Below are positions 46,997 through 56,938 of a stretch of 64,000 nucleotides of DNA, piece by piece. The position numbers and the translations under genes were made by a program. Origin of the DNA: Herbaspirillum sp. CF444. Lineage in GTDB: Bacteria; Pseudomonadota; Gammaproteobacteria; Burkholderiales; Burkholderiaceae_D. The stretch's first letter is position 1; each line of letters begins with the position of its first letter. The stretch covers positions 1-64,000 of the forward strand of contig NZ_AKJW01000021.1 in assembly GCF_000282135.1 (NCBI RefSeq), given 5' to 3'. Below the pieces are notes generated by a model that saw only the letters and a program-made list of their open reading frames with translations, did not search any database and was not told where the DNA came from.

Positions 46997-47791
46997 TTAC
47001 TTCAATTCATTACCGGCCGCATCGAAACGATGCAGTACGCCATCGGAAGTCAGGCTCATCCAGCCGCCACGCGCAGGTTCCACGTCGTACTCCCAATCCG
47101 GCAAGACGTAGCGCAGGCGGGTTTGCGAGCCCGATTCGTCGACATGCAGAGCAGGGCGGTGCGTGTGACCGTGAATCAGCGTCTGTGTGCCGGTCTGCTC
47201 GTACACCCCGCGTATGGCGTCGGCATTGACGTCCATGATCTCGGAGGATTTTTCCTTGTTGGCGTCCTTGCTGTTCTGGCGTACGCCTTCGATGATGGCC
47301 TTGCGCTGCGCCAGCGGCATGCCCAGAAACTGCTGCTGCCAGGCCGGTTGGCGCACCTGCGCGCGAAACGCCATGTAGGCCGTGTCGTCGGTGCATTGCG
47401 CATCGCCATGTGCCAGCGTGATGTCGCGGCCGGCGAGATGGATGACGTGCGGATCTTCAAGGATCGTCAATCCGGCGGCTTCGGCAAATGCATGGCCCAC
47501 GAGAAAGTCGCGATTTCCGGCAATCCAGTAGACGGCGACGCCGCTGTCGCTGACGCGGCGCAGTGCATTGACGATGTCGCGGTTATAGGGCGTCTCGATA
47601 TCGTCGTCGCCGGCCCAGTATTCGAAGATGTCGCCGAGCAGATAGAGCCGTTCGGCCCGGCTCGCATGCTGCTCCAGGAAATCATAAAACGCCTGCGTTG
47701 TGCGCGGCAGGCTGGCCTGCAAATGCAGGTCGGAAATAAAAAGCGCAACCGCTTGGGGTTGCGCTTCTTGTACAGATGAAGTGTTCGTCAT
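46997..47791 (-). CDS. lpxH: UDP-2,3-diacylglucosamine diphosphatase
   Basis: Peripheral-membrane calcineurin-like hydrolase that makes lipid X in lipid A synthesis. The 264-residue protein carries all metal-site motifs: SDLHL (about residue 20), GDIFEYWAGDD, AGNRDF, LAHGD and IHGHTH. The gene follows ppiB on the minus strand, 23 bp after its stop, and is probably in one transcript with it, an arrangement seen in other betaproteobacteria. Confidence 0.95.
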   Translation of the reverse strand: MTNTSSVQEAQPQAVALFISDLHLQASLPRTTQAFYDFLEQHASRAERLYLLGDIFEYWAGDDDIETPYNRDIVNALRRVSDSGVAVYWIAGNRDFLVGHAFAEAAGLTILEDPHVIHLAGRDITLAHGDAQCTDDTAYMAFRAQVRQPAWQQQFLGMPLAQRKAIIEGVRQNSKDANKEKSSEIMDVNADAIRGVYEQTGTQTLIHGHTHRPALHVDESGSQTRLRYVLPDWEYDVEPARGGWMSLTSDGVLHRFDAAGNELK

Positions 47792-47814
47792 CGGAGAAAG
47801 TCGGGTGCGTCGGT

Positions 47815-48303
47815 TCAGACGACTTCGGCTTTTTCGATCACGACGTCTTCAACCGGCACGTCGGCGAACATGCCGGAGCGGGTGGTCTTGACGGCCTTGA
47901 TCTTGTCGACGATATCCATGCCTTCGACGACCTTGCCGAACACGCAGTAGCCCCAGCCGTCCTGGCCCGGGAAATCGAGGAAGCTGTTGTTCTTGACGTT
48001 GATGAAGAACTGCGCCGATGCCGAGTGCGGCGCCGAAGTGCGCGCCATGGCCAGCGTATACGGCTCATTCTTGAGGCCGTTCTTGGCTTCGTTTTCAACC
48101 GGGTCGTTGGTCGGCTTTTGTTTCATGCCAGGTTCGAAACCGCCGCCTTGCACCATGAAGCCATCGATCACGCGATGGAAGATGGTGCCGGCGTAGTGGC
48201 CGGAATTGACGTAGGCGAGGAAGTTTTCAACGGTCTTTGGCGCTTTTTCTGCGTCCAGTTCGACCTTGAAGTTGCCGTGGTTGGTGGTGAAGAGAACAGC
48301 CAT
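47815..48303 (-). CDS. ppiB: Cytoplasmic peptidyl-prolyl cis-trans isomerase (cyclophilin)
   Basis: A 162-residue cyclophilin without a signal peptide. The active-site Arg lies in [14 protein letters not shown], and the Gln and Phe positions in [11 protein letters not shown] are conserved. It accelerates proline isomerisation in the cytoplasm. A paralogue with a signal peptide (ppiA) lies 71 bp upstream on the same strand, so the two arose by duplication or are kept as a compartment pair. Confidence 0.94.
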   Translation of the reverse strand: MAVLFTTNHGNFKVELDAEKAPKTVENFLAYVNSGHYAGTIFHRVIDGFMVQGGGFEPGMKQKPTNDPVENEAKNGLKNEPYTLAMARTSAPHSASAQFFINVKNNSFLDFPGQDGWGYCVFGKVVEGMDIVDKIKAVKTTRSGMFADVPVEDVVIEKAEVV

Positions 48304-48374
48304 GAGAATCCCTTTGTGTAAATAATGAAAATGAAATGCTAAAAACAGGCGTGAATGCAGACGCTTACTTGAGC

Positions 48375-48962
48375 TTATTTAAGTACCGTCGCCGACTGGA
48401 TGATGACCGGCGTCACAGGCACGTCGTCAAACATGCCGCTGCTGCCGGTGCGCACTTGTTTGATCTTGTCGACCACGTCGCTGCCTTGCACCACCTTGCC
48501 GAATACTGCGTAACCCCAACCGTCACGGCTCGGATAATCGAGCGGACGATTGTTGGCGACGTTGATGAAGAACTGCGCGGCGGCAGATTGCGGGTCGGCG
48601 GTGCGCGCCATGGCGATAGTATACGCTTCGTTTTTCAAACCGTTCTTGGCTTCGTTCTTGATTGGCGCCTGCGTCGGCTTTTCGCGCATGTTCTGGTCGA
48701 AGCCGCCGCCCTGGATCATGAAACCGTTGATCACGCGATGGAAGATGGTGCCGTTGTACTGGCCGCTCTTGACGTACTTGATGAAGTTGGCGACGGTCAC
48801 CGGCGCCTTGTCCGCGTCCAGTTCGAGCACGATGTCGCCCATGCTGGTCTTGAGCTGTACGCGCGGGGCGTCGGCGGCATGCGCCATCAGGGCGGCGCCG
48901 GACAAGGACAGGGCGGCGATGCATTGCAGCAACTTGCGGCGGGACGTCAGGGCTTGAATCAT
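48375..48962 (-). CDS. ppiA: Periplasmic peptidyl-prolyl cis-trans isomerase (cyclophilin)
   Basis: A 195-residue cyclophilin with a signal peptide ([22 protein letters not shown], cut before AD). The catalytic segment [14 protein letters not shown] and [11 protein letters not shown] match ppiB closely. It folds proline-containing proteins in the periplasm. It sits directly upstream of ppiB in the same direction. Confidence 0.93.
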   Translation of the reverse strand: MIQALTSRRKLLQCIAALSLSGAALMAHAADAPRVQLKTSMGDIVLELDADKAPVTVANFIKYVKSGQYNGTIFHRVINGFMIQGGGFDQNMREKPTQAPIKNEAKNGLKNEAYTIAMARTADPQSAAAQFFINVANNRPLDYPSRDGWGYAVFGKVVQGSDVVDKIKQVRTGSSGMFDDVPVTPVIIQSATVLK

Positions 48963-49073
48963 GTATTGCTTCCTTGCTAAGTGAATGTGGTTGAAACCGG
49001 CTTTGCATCCATACGCGGATCGCGCTTGTTCAGCGCGGAGCCTCGATGGCGATTGCCGTCCGGATGACGACGA

Positions 49074-50330
49074 TCAGGCGGCGCCTTCGTAGACGATCTT
49101 CCATTGCGATCCCTCTTTTTGCCAATACTGGCGCTTGCGGATCGCATTCTTGTTCTTGCCGACGGAGGTTTCCTGGATGAAGGTGCTGACGATCATCTCG
49201 TCCTTGCCGGGATAGCGATACAGGCTCAGATCACGGACTTTGACGCTGGAAGGGCGCGCGCCGTTCAGGCTCTTCAACTGGCGGCCGAACCAGGTGCCGA
49301 GGCTTTCGCCGAGATTGGAACGGAACGCGGGCGAATAGTTGGCCAGTACCTTGTCGGCGTCGCTGGCTTCCATGTCTTGCTGCCACTGATCCATGAACTT
49401 GCCGGCGGAGCTGCGCTCCTTGTCCCATTCCGACTTGTTGACGAACTGGACGTTGTCGCTGATGACGACCACCGTCTTGCCGACTTCCGCCGTCGCGTAC
49501 AGGCTTTGCAGATCCGGGTTGGCCAGCACCACGCAGCCGTCGGACGACAGCGGCGGACGGCTGAAATTGTCGGACGGCGTACCGTGCAGCCAGATGCCGG
49601 AACCGCTGCGGCCGTTGCGCTTGTCCCATTCGTTCGGATAGTTCAGCGGCAGGGCGCCGGTGCCGTAGAAATCGGGCAGCTTCGGACCGGGGATGCGGGC
49701 GTTGACGTAGTACACGCCGATCGGCGTGCGCTGGTCGCCTTCGCGCGACTTGTTGACGCCGTAGCGGCCCTGGGAAATGTAATAGTCGGTCATGAACTTG
49801 AGCTGACCGCCCTGGTTTTCATAGACGTACATGCGCGAGCGCGACGTGTCGACCACCAGCACGTTCTTCTGGTCGTCGCCGACCTGCAGGACCGGTTTGG
49901 GAATCAGGCTCGGGTTGGGACGCTCCTGCAGCGACCTGATGCGCACCATGGCTTCGGCGCGCAGGTCCTTGAGCTTGTCGGCAGGCGCATCTGCGATGGC
50001 GCCGAAACTCTTGACCGGGCGCGCGTGCATCATGAGCAAGTCGCCGCGGACCAGATGGCCCAGGCGGAAATGCGGATAGGCCGCGACCAGCGCGTCGGCT
50101 TTGGCTTGCGCTTCCTGCAGGCGATTGTTGCCGAGATCCTTGTAAACCTCGATCAGCAAGGCTTCAGGATCGGGCTTGCGCATCTCGGATTGCAAAGCCT
50201 GCGGCGGAATCGCCGAAGAGGAGGCAACGCTGCTCGCGACCGGCGTACACGCCAGGCAAGCCAGAATCAGTCGTGCCAGGACTGATGGCAAGGGCAACCC
50301 CTTGCCTTGATGTGCAGCGAAACGAACCAT
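49074..50330 (-). CDS. L,D-transpeptidase (YkuD) with C-terminal Cds6-like domain
   Basis: Periplasmic cell-wall enzyme of the YkuD family, 418 residues. The N-terminus is hydrophobic (VLARLILACLACTPVASS); ILAC could act as a weak lipobox. A TPR-like helical region precedes the YkuD domain (about 150-285), with His249 in WLHGTP and the nucleophile Cys266 in SSDGCVVL. A C-terminal NTF2/SnoaL-like domain follows (WQQDMEASDADKVLANYS to the end), of the type called Cds6. ATG 50330 overlaps the stop of the upstream TPR gene by one base, so the pair is translationally coupled. The reaction could be peptidoglycan 3-3 crosslinking or attachment of another ligand. Confidence 0.88.
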   Translation of the reverse strand: MVRFAAHQGKGLPLPSVLARLILACLACTPVASSVASSSAIPPQALQSEMRKPDPEALLIEVYKDLGNNRLQEAQAKADALVAAYPHFRLGHLVRGDLLMMHARPVKSFGAIADAPADKLKDLRAEAMVRIRSLQERPNPSLIPKPVLQVGDDQKNVLVVDTSRSRMYVYENQGGQLKFMTDYYISQGRYGVNKSREGDQRTPIGVYYVNARIPGPKLPDFYGTGALPLNYPNEWDKRNGRSGSGIWLHGTPSDNFSRPPLSSDGCVVLANPDLQSLYATAEVGKTVVVISDNVQFVNKSEWDKERSSAGKFMDQWQQDMEASDADKVLANYSPAFRSNLGESLGTWFGRQLKSLNGARPSSVKVRDLSLYRYPGKDEMIVSTFIQETSVGKNKNAIRKRQYWQKEGSQWKIVYEGAA

Positions 50331-51526
50331 TACCCTCCCGAGCGCTCCTGTTTGATCAGCCACTTGTTGCCCTGTTTGACCAGGATCAGTGTCTTGCGGC
50401 TGTTAACTGTCAGACGGTTGGAATTATATATCTGACGGAAGCGGACGGTGGCGGTGTCGTTCTTGATTGTGACTTGAGGCACGTCGACCTTGACGCTGAT
50501 GTGGCCCTTTTCCTCGATGCGGGCGCGCCGCTCGTCAGCCCATTCCTTGCGCGATTCGCCCTTGGGCGTCTGGAAATCGCCGGCGTAAGCCGCCAGGTAG
50601 GACTTCACGTCCATGTCGCTCCAGGCCTTTGCCCAGTTGTTGACGGCATTGAGGACCACTGCCTTGTCCTTGTCGGCGCGCGCGGTCTCGGCGGCTTTTT
50701 CGGCTTTCTCCGCGGCTTTTTCAGCCGCCTTGTCTGTCTTGGCCGGTTTTTCGATCTTGTCGACCGGCTTTTCAGCAGGTTTCTCTGCGGGTTTTTCAAC
50801 CGGCTTCGGTTTTTCGGCCGGCGCAGGCGTCGGTTTTACCGGCGCGACGGGTTCAGGCTTCGGTTCCGGCTTGGGCTTGACTTCCGGAACAGGAGCAGGC
50901 GTCGGTGCGGTCGCCGCCGGCTGCTTGCTGCCGCTGGTGTTGGCGCTGGCCAGCTTGGGAATGGTGCCGCCGGTGATGTTGCCCGTCAGGGTGCGCACCA
51001 AGGCCAGTTTCGGCTGCTGCACGTTGCTGGCGGGGTCGATCTGCAAGGCCTTGTCGTACGCCTGGCTGGCCAGTTTGGCGTAGACGTCGCCGAGGTTTTC
51101 CAGCGCCGTGGCGTAGGTTGGATTGGTGCGGATCGCCATATCCAGCGTGGCGCGCGCCTTGTCGTATTGACCATTGGCGGCGTACAGCACGGCCAGGTTG
51201 TTGTACGGTTCAGGCAGGTCGGGAAAATCTTCGGTCAGTTTGCTGAAGATGGCGATTGCTTCAGCTGATTTGTTCTGTTCTGCTAAGATCAGGCCTTTGA
51301 CGAAGCGCATCTGCGCGTCGCGCGGGTGCTTTGCCAGAACGGCGTCGGTTTTTGCCAGGGCTTCCGGATATTGTCCGGCGCGCATGAGTTTGCTGATGTC
51401 CGAGACTTCGCTTGCCTGCACCGAGTAGATTGCGGCGATCAGGCCGGATAGAATAACGGTCTTGCTCAAAATGCCACGCAATGCATTGCGATATGGGTGC
51501 GGAGATGCAAGAAGCATGGTTTTCAT
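50330..51526 (-). CDS. Exported TPR protein with Lys/Pro-rich linker and C-terminal Cds6-like domain
   Basis: A 398-residue exported protein. A signal peptide (SKTVILSGLIAAIYSVQA) is followed by about 140 residues of TPR repeats (LMRAGQYPEALAKTDAVLAKHP, PYNNLAVLYAANGQYDKARATL). A long linker rich in Pro, Lys, Ala and Glu (about 185-280) leads to a C-terminal NTF2/SnoaL-like domain (NAVNNWAKAWSDMDVKSYLAAYAG onward). The same domain type ends the downstream L,D-transpeptidase. ATG 51526 is chosen; ATG 51517 is possible. It probably scaffolds or regulates the transpeptidase, an inference from coupling and the shared domain. Confidence 0.82.
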   Translation of the reverse strand: MKTMLLASPHPYRNALRGILSKTVILSGLIAAIYSVQASEVSDISKLMRAGQYPEALAKTDAVLAKHPRDAQMRFVKGLILAEQNKSAEAIAIFSKLTEDFPDLPEPYNNLAVLYAANGQYDKARATLDMAIRTNPTYATALENLGDVYAKLASQAYDKALQIDPASNVQQPKLALVRTLTGNITGGTIPKLASANTSGSKQPAATAPTPAPVPEVKPKPEPKPEPVAPVKPTPAPAEKPKPVEKPAEKPAEKPVDKIEKPAKTDKAAEKAAEKAEKAAETARADKDKAVVLNAVNNWAKAWSDMDVKSYLAAYAGDFQTPKGESRKEWADERRARIEEKGHISVKVDVPQVTIKNDTATVRFRQIYNSNRLTVNSRKTLILVKQGNKWLIKQERSGG

Positions 51527-51596
51527 CAATGCTATACTCAAACGAAAAGACGCATTTTATCAAAGAAGCACTACAAAAAGGGTTTTGGCAATCGTG

Positions 51597-51624
51597 TTGT
51601 ATTCATGTTGTATACCGCTATAAA
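51597..51624 (+). promoter_or_regulatory. Candidate sigma-70 promoter of cysS
   Basis: TTGTAT (51597-51602), 16-bp spacer and TATAAA (51619-51624) lie about 110 bp before the cysS ATG, in the intergenic region shared with the divergent TPR gene. Confidence 0.45.
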
Positions 51625-51732
51625 AGAATAAGCGCGGGCGCATTGAACCGTGCTGGCGGATGGCGATCAGCGCCGTCCCATCAGCACGATGAAACACACT
51701 ACGAATAAAGCCGGAACCGATATTTCCCATCC

Positions 51733-53130
51733 ATGAGCAATCTGAAAATCTACAACACGCTGGCGCGTGATAAGCAGGTCTTTTCCCCTATCGAACCAGG
51801 TAAAGTCCGTCTTTACGTGTGCGGCATGACGGTCTACGACTATTGCCACCTGGGCCACGCGCGCGTGATGGTGGTGTTCGACATGGTGCAGCGCTGGCTG
51901 CGCGCGAGCGGCTTTGACGTCACCTATGTGCGCAACATCACCGATATCGACGACAAGATCATTCATCGCGCTATCGAAAATCGCGAAACCATCGGCCAGC
52001 TGACCCAGCGTTTCATCGACGCCATGGACGAAGATTCTGCCGCGCTCGGCGTGCAGAAACCGGATCATGAACCGCGCGCCACTGCTTATGTGCCGCAAAT
52101 GCTGGATCTGATCAGGACGCTGCAAAACAATGGCCTTGCCTATCAGGGCAGCGACGGCGACGTGAACTATTCCGTGCGCGATTTCCCCGGCTATGGGAAA
52201 TTGTCAGGTAAATCGCTGGATGATTTGCGCGCCGGCGAGCGCGTCGACGTCAACACCGGCAAGCGCGATCCGCTCGACTTCGTGCTCTGGAAAGCGGCCA
52301 AGGAAAGCGAGCCCGCCGAAGTGAAATGGGATTCGCCCTGGGGCAAGGGACGTCCCGGCTGGCATATCGAATGCTCAGCCATGGCCAACGATTTGCTGGG
52401 CGATCATTTTGACATCCATGGCGGCGGCCAGGACCTGCAATTCCCGCATCATGAGAACGAAATCGCCCAGTCGGAAGGCGCGCACCAGCACGGTTTCGTT
52501 AATTACTGGATGCACAATGGATTTGTGCGGGTCGATAATGAAAAAATGTCGAAATCGCTCGGCAATTTCTTTACCATTCGTGATGTGCTGAAAAAGTATG
52601 ATCCTGAAGTGGTACGCTTTTTCATCCTGCGTGCGCATTATCGTAGCCCTCTGAATTATTCGGATGCGCATCTCGATGACGCGCGTCAGGCCTTGACGCG
52701 GTTTTACACGGCATTGAAAGACGTAGCGGTGGACGACGCTGTTGCAGTGGATTACGCCGAAGCGCACGCGCTGCGTTTCGCCGAGGCGATGAACGACGAT
52801 TTCAATACGCCGGTCGCGATTGCGGTATTGTTCGATCTCGCCAATGAGATCAACAAAACCAAGTCGCCGGCGCAGGCGCGACAGCTGAAAGCATTGGCAG
52901 GCGTGATCGGACTGTTGCAGCGTCCGGCCGACGATTTCCTGAAAGCCCGTGTCGGCAGCGACGCCGACGGACTTTCCGAAGCAGATATCGAAGCAAGGAT
53001 CGCGGCGCGCGTCGCCGCCAAAAAAGCTAAGAATTTCGCCGAAGCAGACGGCATCCGTGCCGAACTCGCTGCCGCAGGCGTGATTCTCGAAGACAAACCA
53101 GGCGGTCTGACCGAATGGCGACGAGGCTGA
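51733..53130 (+). CDS. cysS: Cysteine-tRNA ligase
   Basis: Class I synthetase charging tRNA-Cys. The 465-residue protein has the first zinc-ligand Cys30 in [17 protein letters not shown], with the HIGH motif as HLGH (39-42). Further zinc ligands lie in WHIECSAM and HHENE, and KMSKS is present in [11 protein letters not shown]. The C-terminal DALR-type domain ends with [11 protein letters not shown]. The following DNA glycosylase gene overlaps its last codons. Confidence 0.97.
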   Translation: MSNLKIYNTLARDKQVFSPIEPGKVRLYVCGMTVYDYCHLGHARVMVVFDMVQRWLRASGFDVTYVRNITDIDDKIIHRAIENRETIGQLTQRFIDAMDEDSAALGVQKPDHEPRATAYVPQMLDLIRTLQNNGLAYQGSDGDVNYSVRDFPGYGKLSGKSLDDLRAGERVDVNTGKRDPLDFVLWKAAKESEPAEVKWDSPWGKGRPGWHIECSAMANDLLGDHFDIHGGGQDLQFPHHENEIAQSEGAHQHGFVNYWMHNGFVRVDNEKMSKSLGNFFTIRDVLKKYDPEVVRFFILRAHYRSPLNYSDAHLDDARQALTRFYTALKDVAVDDAVAVDYAEAHALRFAEAMNDDFNTPVAIAVLFDLANEINKTKSPAQARQLKALAGVIGLLQRPADDFLKARVGSDADGLSEADIEARIAARVAAKKAKNFAEADGIRAELAAAGVILEDKPGGLTEWRRG

Positions 53131-53780
53131 CAAGAATGATAAAAAACAATCCGGCTGATCCGGCGATCAGCGTACCGGCGTATTGGGAGGACGCCAAGGC
53201 CGAGCTGATGAAGCGTGATCGCATCATGCGCAAGCTGATCCCGCAGTTCGGGGATTTGCAGCTGACCGGTCGCGGCGATGCGTTTACCACGCTGGCGCGT
53301 TCCATCATCGGTCAACAGATTTCCACCAAGACCGCACAGGTGGTGTGGCAGCGTTTCCTGGAAGAATGCCCCAAGTGCACGCCCTTGCAGGTCCTCAAGG
53401 CCGGCCCGGAGAATCTTGTCGCCTGCGGCCTGTCCAAACGCAAGGCGGAGTACATCCTCGACCTCGCCAATCACTTCAAGGCCAAGACCGTCCATCCCGA
53501 CAAATGGGCGGAGATGGAAGACGAAGACGTCATTGCCGAGATGCTGCAGATCCGCGGCCTGGGCCGCTGGACAGCCGAGATGTTTTTGATATTTAATCTG
53601 CTGCGACCGAATGTCCTGCCTCTGGATGATCCGGGCTTGCTCAAGGGCATCAGCAACAGTTATTTTTCCGGCGAACCGGTGTCGCGCAGCGATGCGCGCG
53701 AAGTCGCCGCCAATTGGGAGCCGTGGCGCACCGTCGCCACCTGGTATCTGTGGCGCAGCCTGGATTCCACCGCCTCCTGA
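53115..53780 (+). CDS. DNA-3-methyladenine glycosylase (AlkA-like, HhH-GPD)
   Basis: A base-excision repair enzyme of 221 residues that removes alkylated purines. The helix-hairpin-helix is [17 protein letters not shown] (about 149-165) and the catalytic Asp is in [19 protein letters not shown] near residue 70 is typical of the family. The ATG at 53115 overlaps cysS by 16 bases; the ATG at 53136, preceded by GAGG, is an equally good start and would shorten it by seven residues. Linkage cysS-glycosylase-accA is common in Burkholderiales. Confidence 0.9.
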   Translation: MATRLTRMIKNNPADPAISVPAYWEDAKAELMKRDRIMRKLIPQFGDLQLTGRGDAFTTLARSIIGQQISTKTAQVVWQRFLEECPKCTPLQVLKAGPENLVACGLSKRKAEYILDLANHFKAKTVHPDKWAEMEDEDVIAEMLQIRGLGRWTAEMFLIFNLLRPNVLPLDDPGLLKGISNSYFSGEPVSRSDAREVAANWEPWRTVATWYLWRSLDSTAS

Positions 53781-53885
53781 GGAACGCAGCGACGCCGTGA
53801 TCGCATGTTGACGATGCGGCAACGCGAATAGGGCAGCGGGGCTGTTATACTCCCGCCTGTTCATGAAAATGAGTAAAGGAATACG

Positions 53886-54866
53886 ATGAGCAAGTCGACA
53901 ACGACATTTCTGGGTTTCGAGCAGGCAATCGCCGAGCTTGACGCCAAAATCGAGGAGTTGCGCTTTGTGCAAGACGACTCGGCAGTCGATATCTCGGAAG
54001 AGATCGAGCGCCTGGTCAAGAAGAGCCAGCAACTGACCAAAGATATCTACGCCAAGCTGACCCCGTGGCAAGTGTCGCAGATCGCACGTCATCCGCAACG
54101 TCCTTACACCATGGACTACGTGAATGAAATCTTTACCGACTTCCACGAGTTGCACGGCGATCGCACTTATGCCGACGACTTGTCGATCGTCGGCGGTCTG
54201 GCGCGTTTCAACGGCCAGGCTTGCATGGTGATCGGTCACCAAAAGGGACGCGATACCAAAGAACGCGCCATGCGCAACTTCGGCATGCCGAAACCGGAAG
54301 GCTATCGCAAGGCCATGCGCCTGATGAAAGTCGCCGAAAAATTCAATTTGCCTATCTTTACCTTCGTCGACACGCCGGGCGCATTCCCCGGCATCGATGC
54401 GGAAGAGCGCGGCCAGTCCGAAGCGATCGGCCACAACCTTTACGTCATGGCCGAACTGAAAGTGCCGCTGATCGCGACCATCATCGGTGAAGGCGGTTCC
54501 GGCGGCGCGCTGGCGATTGCCGTCGGCGACTCGGTCCTGATGTTGCAATACGCGACGTATTCGGTGATCTCGCCGGAAGGCTGCGCATCGATCCTGTGGA
54601 AGACCGCCGACCGCGCATCCGACGCCGCCGAAGCGCTTGGCCTGACCGCGCATCGTCTGAAGGCCATGGGCTTGATCGACAAGATCGTCAACGAACCGCT
54701 GGGCGGCGCGCATCGCGATCCGAAGCAAATGGCATCGCTGCTCAAGCGCGCGCTGGCAGACACGCTGCGCCAGTTCCAGGGCGTCAAGACCAAGGAACTG
54801 CTGGCTGCTCGCCACGAAAAGTTGATGAGCTACGGCAAGTTCAAGGAATTGAACGCACAAGAGTAA
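53886..54866 (+). CDS. accA: Acetyl-CoA carboxylase carboxyltransferase subunit alpha
   Basis: Alpha subunit of the carboxyltransferase that moves the carboxyl group from biotin to acetyl-CoA, making malonyl-CoA for fatty acid synthesis. The 326-residue length is standard. N-terminal [18 protein letters not shown], the [22 protein letters not shown] segment and the CoA/carboxybiotin pocket [10 protein letters not shown] are present. It is the third gene in the run cysS-glycosylase-accA-tilS. Confidence 0.97.
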   Translation: MSKSTTTFLGFEQAIAELDAKIEELRFVQDDSAVDISEEIERLVKKSQQLTKDIYAKLTPWQVSQIARHPQRPYTMDYVNEIFTDFHELHGDRTYADDLSIVGGLARFNGQACMVIGHQKGRDTKERAMRNFGMPKPEGYRKAMRLMKVAEKFNLPIFTFVDTPGAFPGIDAEERGQSEAIGHNLYVMAELKVPLIATIIGEGGSGGALAIAVGDSVLMLQYATYSVISPEGCASILWKTADRASDAAEALGLTAHRLKAMGLIDKIVNEPLGGAHRDPKQMASLLKRALADTLRQFQGVKTKELLAARHEKLMSYGKFKELNAQE

Positions 54867-55018
54867 GCCGGCACAGCAAGAGCACGGCAACAATCCGCAT
54901 GGCGGCATAAACTCTGGTTTGTGCCGCCATTGCAGTTTTTAAGCCGACAGGATTGATTTGCGACGCATTGCTTGCGCCTGCAAATCGGTCCCCGGTTCAG
55001 TTTGCAGGAAAGTCCGAC

Positions 55019-56452
55019 ATGTCTGCCACCTCCGGCGCCAAGTTCACCCTTCAGCAAGAATTGACGCAAGCATTGCAGGCGCTGGCTTCCGCCGGTCGCG
55101 ACGCCGCTGCGTTCGCTACCTCATTTCCCGCCATCGCTGTCGCCTACAGCGGCGGGCTGGACTCGTCCGTGCTTTTGCATCTTGCCGCCGCATTCGCGCG
55201 CGAGCAGGGCGTGCGTCTGTTTGCTTTTCACATTCATCACGGCATCAGCGTCAATGCCGACACCTGGCAGGCGCATTGCCGTCAGCAATGCGAACAGGTC
55301 GGCGCCGTTTTCGACACGCGCAACATCGCGCTCAAGGACTTCGACAAGAGCGGCGTCGAAGAAGCGGCGCGCATTGGTCGCTATCATGCGCTCGGCGAGC
55401 TGTGCCGCGAGCATGGCATCGCCTTGCTGCTGACCGCGCACCATCAGGACGATCAGGCCGAAACCATCCTGCTGCAACTTCTGCGCGGGTCCGGCGTGGC
55501 GGGGATGTCGGGCATGGATCAGGCCAATGCCGCGGCGAACCTGCTCGGCAACGATCAGTTGTTGCTGGCGCGGCCGCTGCTCAACGCATCGCGTGCGACA
55601 CTGGAACACTATGCCGCGGCGCAGTCGCTGTCGTTCGTTGACGACGAGTCGAACAACGACACGCGCTATGTCCGCAATGCACTGCGGCACCGGATCATGC
55701 CGGCGCTGGCTGAACTGTTTCCCGGTTTTCAGGAGCGTTTCACGCGCTCCGCCAGTCATGCGCAATCGGCGCAACGTCTGCTGGTGACGCTCGCACGACA
55801 GGATCTGGCGGCGTGTCTGGATGGCGAATACCTGAGCGTGCCGGCCTTGCGCAAGCTCGATATTGACCGCATCGACAATCTCTTGCGGCACTGGTTTGCA
55901 TTGCGCAACCTGCGCATGCCGTCGTCGGCATGGCTGCTGGAATTGCGCACGCAATTGCTGGAAGCGAAAACCGACGCGCAGTTGTGCGTCACCCATCCTG
56001 ATTGCCATATCCGGCGTTATCGCGAGCGCGTTTTCTTGACGCCGCGTCGGCCGGCTTTCGACGAACACACCGAGCCGCTGGAATTTGTCTGGCGTGGCGA
56101 GGAGAGATTGCATTTCCCTCAATTCGCCGGCAGTCTGTTTTTCGATGCCGAGGAAGTTGGATTCAACGCGGCGTGGTTGCGCGGGCAACATTTGTCGGTG
56201 CGTTTACGCAGCGGCGGTGAGCGCGTGAAGCTGGCGTGGAATCGACCGACCAAGAGCGTCAAGTATCACTATCAGGCGATGGATATCCCGGCGTGGGAGC
56301 GTCCGTACTTACCGATGGTGTTTGCCGGTGAGCAGATTTTGTATGCGGCGGGCATCGGCATGGATTGCCATGCACAGCGAGAAACGATAGCCGGAGACAG
56401 TGCTACCCAGGATGCGCGCATTGCCCTGCGATGGCAGGCGGATCTGAGCTGA
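55019..56452 (+). CDS. tilS: tRNA(Ile)-lysidine synthase
   Basis: Modifies C34 of tRNA-Ile(CAU) to lysidine so that AUA can be read. The 477-residue protein has the PP-loop ATP site AYSGGLDSSVLL (about 41-52), the HHQDDQAETILLQLLRGSG segment, the TilS substrate-binding domain and the C-terminal TilS_C domain (LRSGGERVKL). ATG 55019 has AGGAAAG upstream and is preferred to an in-frame start 66 bp earlier. In many relatives lysC follows; here a terminator and unrelated small genes follow instead. Confidence 0.95.
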   Translation: MSATSGAKFTLQQELTQALQALASAGRDAAAFATSFPAIAVAYSGGLDSSVLLHLAAAFAREQGVRLFAFHIHHGISVNADTWQAHCRQQCEQVGAVFDTRNIALKDFDKSGVEEAARIGRYHALGELCREHGIALLLTAHHQDDQAETILLQLLRGSGVAGMSGMDQANAAANLLGNDQLLLARPLLNASRATLEHYAAAQSLSFVDDESNNDTRYVRNALRHRIMPALAELFPGFQERFTRSASHAQSAQRLLVTLARQDLAACLDGEYLSVPALRKLDIDRIDNLLRHWFALRNLRMPSSAWLLELRTQLLEAKTDAQLCVTHPDCHIRRYRERVFLTPRRPAFDEHTEPLEFVWRGEERLHFPQFAGSLFFDAEEVGFNAAWLRGQHLSVRLRSGGERVKLAWNRPTKSVKYHYQAMDIPAWERPYLPMVFAGEQILYAAGIGMDCHAQRETIAGDSATQDARIALRWQADLS

Positions 56453-56504
56453 TATCGCAGCGTCGGATGCGCGCAGCAAGCAGGCGCAGACAACTGCAGA
56501 CGAC

Positions 56505-56545
56505 AAAACGGCTTGCCATGTTCAGTGGCAAGCCGTTTTGTTTTT
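56505..56545. terminator. Strong terminator after tilS
   Basis: Fourteen-base arms AAAACGGCTTGCCA / TGGCAAGCCGTTTT with a seven-base loop, followed by GTTTTT. The left A-run allows use by the minus-strand small gene that ends at 56600 as well. Confidence 0.88.
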
Positions 56546-56599
56546 ACTCCCTGAGCTTTTACTTCCCGGCATGCATGCCGTGATGGTTTTTACCCTGGC

Positions 56600-56851
56600 T
56601 TACTTGGTCTTGGCAGGTGCAGCATCAGTTGCTGGCTTGGCGACCGGTGCTTCTGCAGCCTTTTCCTTCTTGGCAGAAGGCTTCACTTTCTTGTGCTTGG
56701 CAGCATGTTCCGCCTTCGGCGCAGCTGTTGCCGCTGCAGGCGCCGTAGTCGCGGCCGGTGTTGCCGGGGCCGCAGGTGCGCCGGTTTGGGCAAACACTGG
56801 CAGGGCCAAGGCGGAGAGCAGAGTCGCAACGATGATGGATGTCGATTTCAT
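56600..56851 (-). CDS. Small exported Ala/Pro/Lys-rich protein (paralogue A)
   Basis: An 83-residue protein with a clear signal peptide (MKSTSIIVATLLSALALPVFA, cut before QTGAP). The mature part of about 62 residues is low-complexity: Ala/Pro/Thr first, then a basic KHKKVKPSAKKEK stretch and an Ala/Pro/Lys tail ending APAKTK. It is a clear paralogue of the next gene upstream. The function is unknown; no cysteine or lipobox is present. Confidence 0.78.
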   Translation of the reverse strand: MKSTSIIVATLLSALALPVFAQTGAPAAPATPAATTAPAAATAAPKAEHAAKHKKVKPSAKKEKAAEAPVAKPATDAAPAKTK

Positions 56852-56938
56852 GGTGGTTTTCCTTTAATAAGTTTCTTGGTTCTGGCTGTTACTTCAGCTC
56901 ATGCGTGTTTGATTGAGCCTGCTTGCGCTTATCTGTGC

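Noticed and set aside
52752-54908. A 718-codon minus-strand frame opposite cysS, the DNA glycosylase and accA
   Set aside because: It spans three well-defined plus-strand genes and their gaps, and has no protein-family features.
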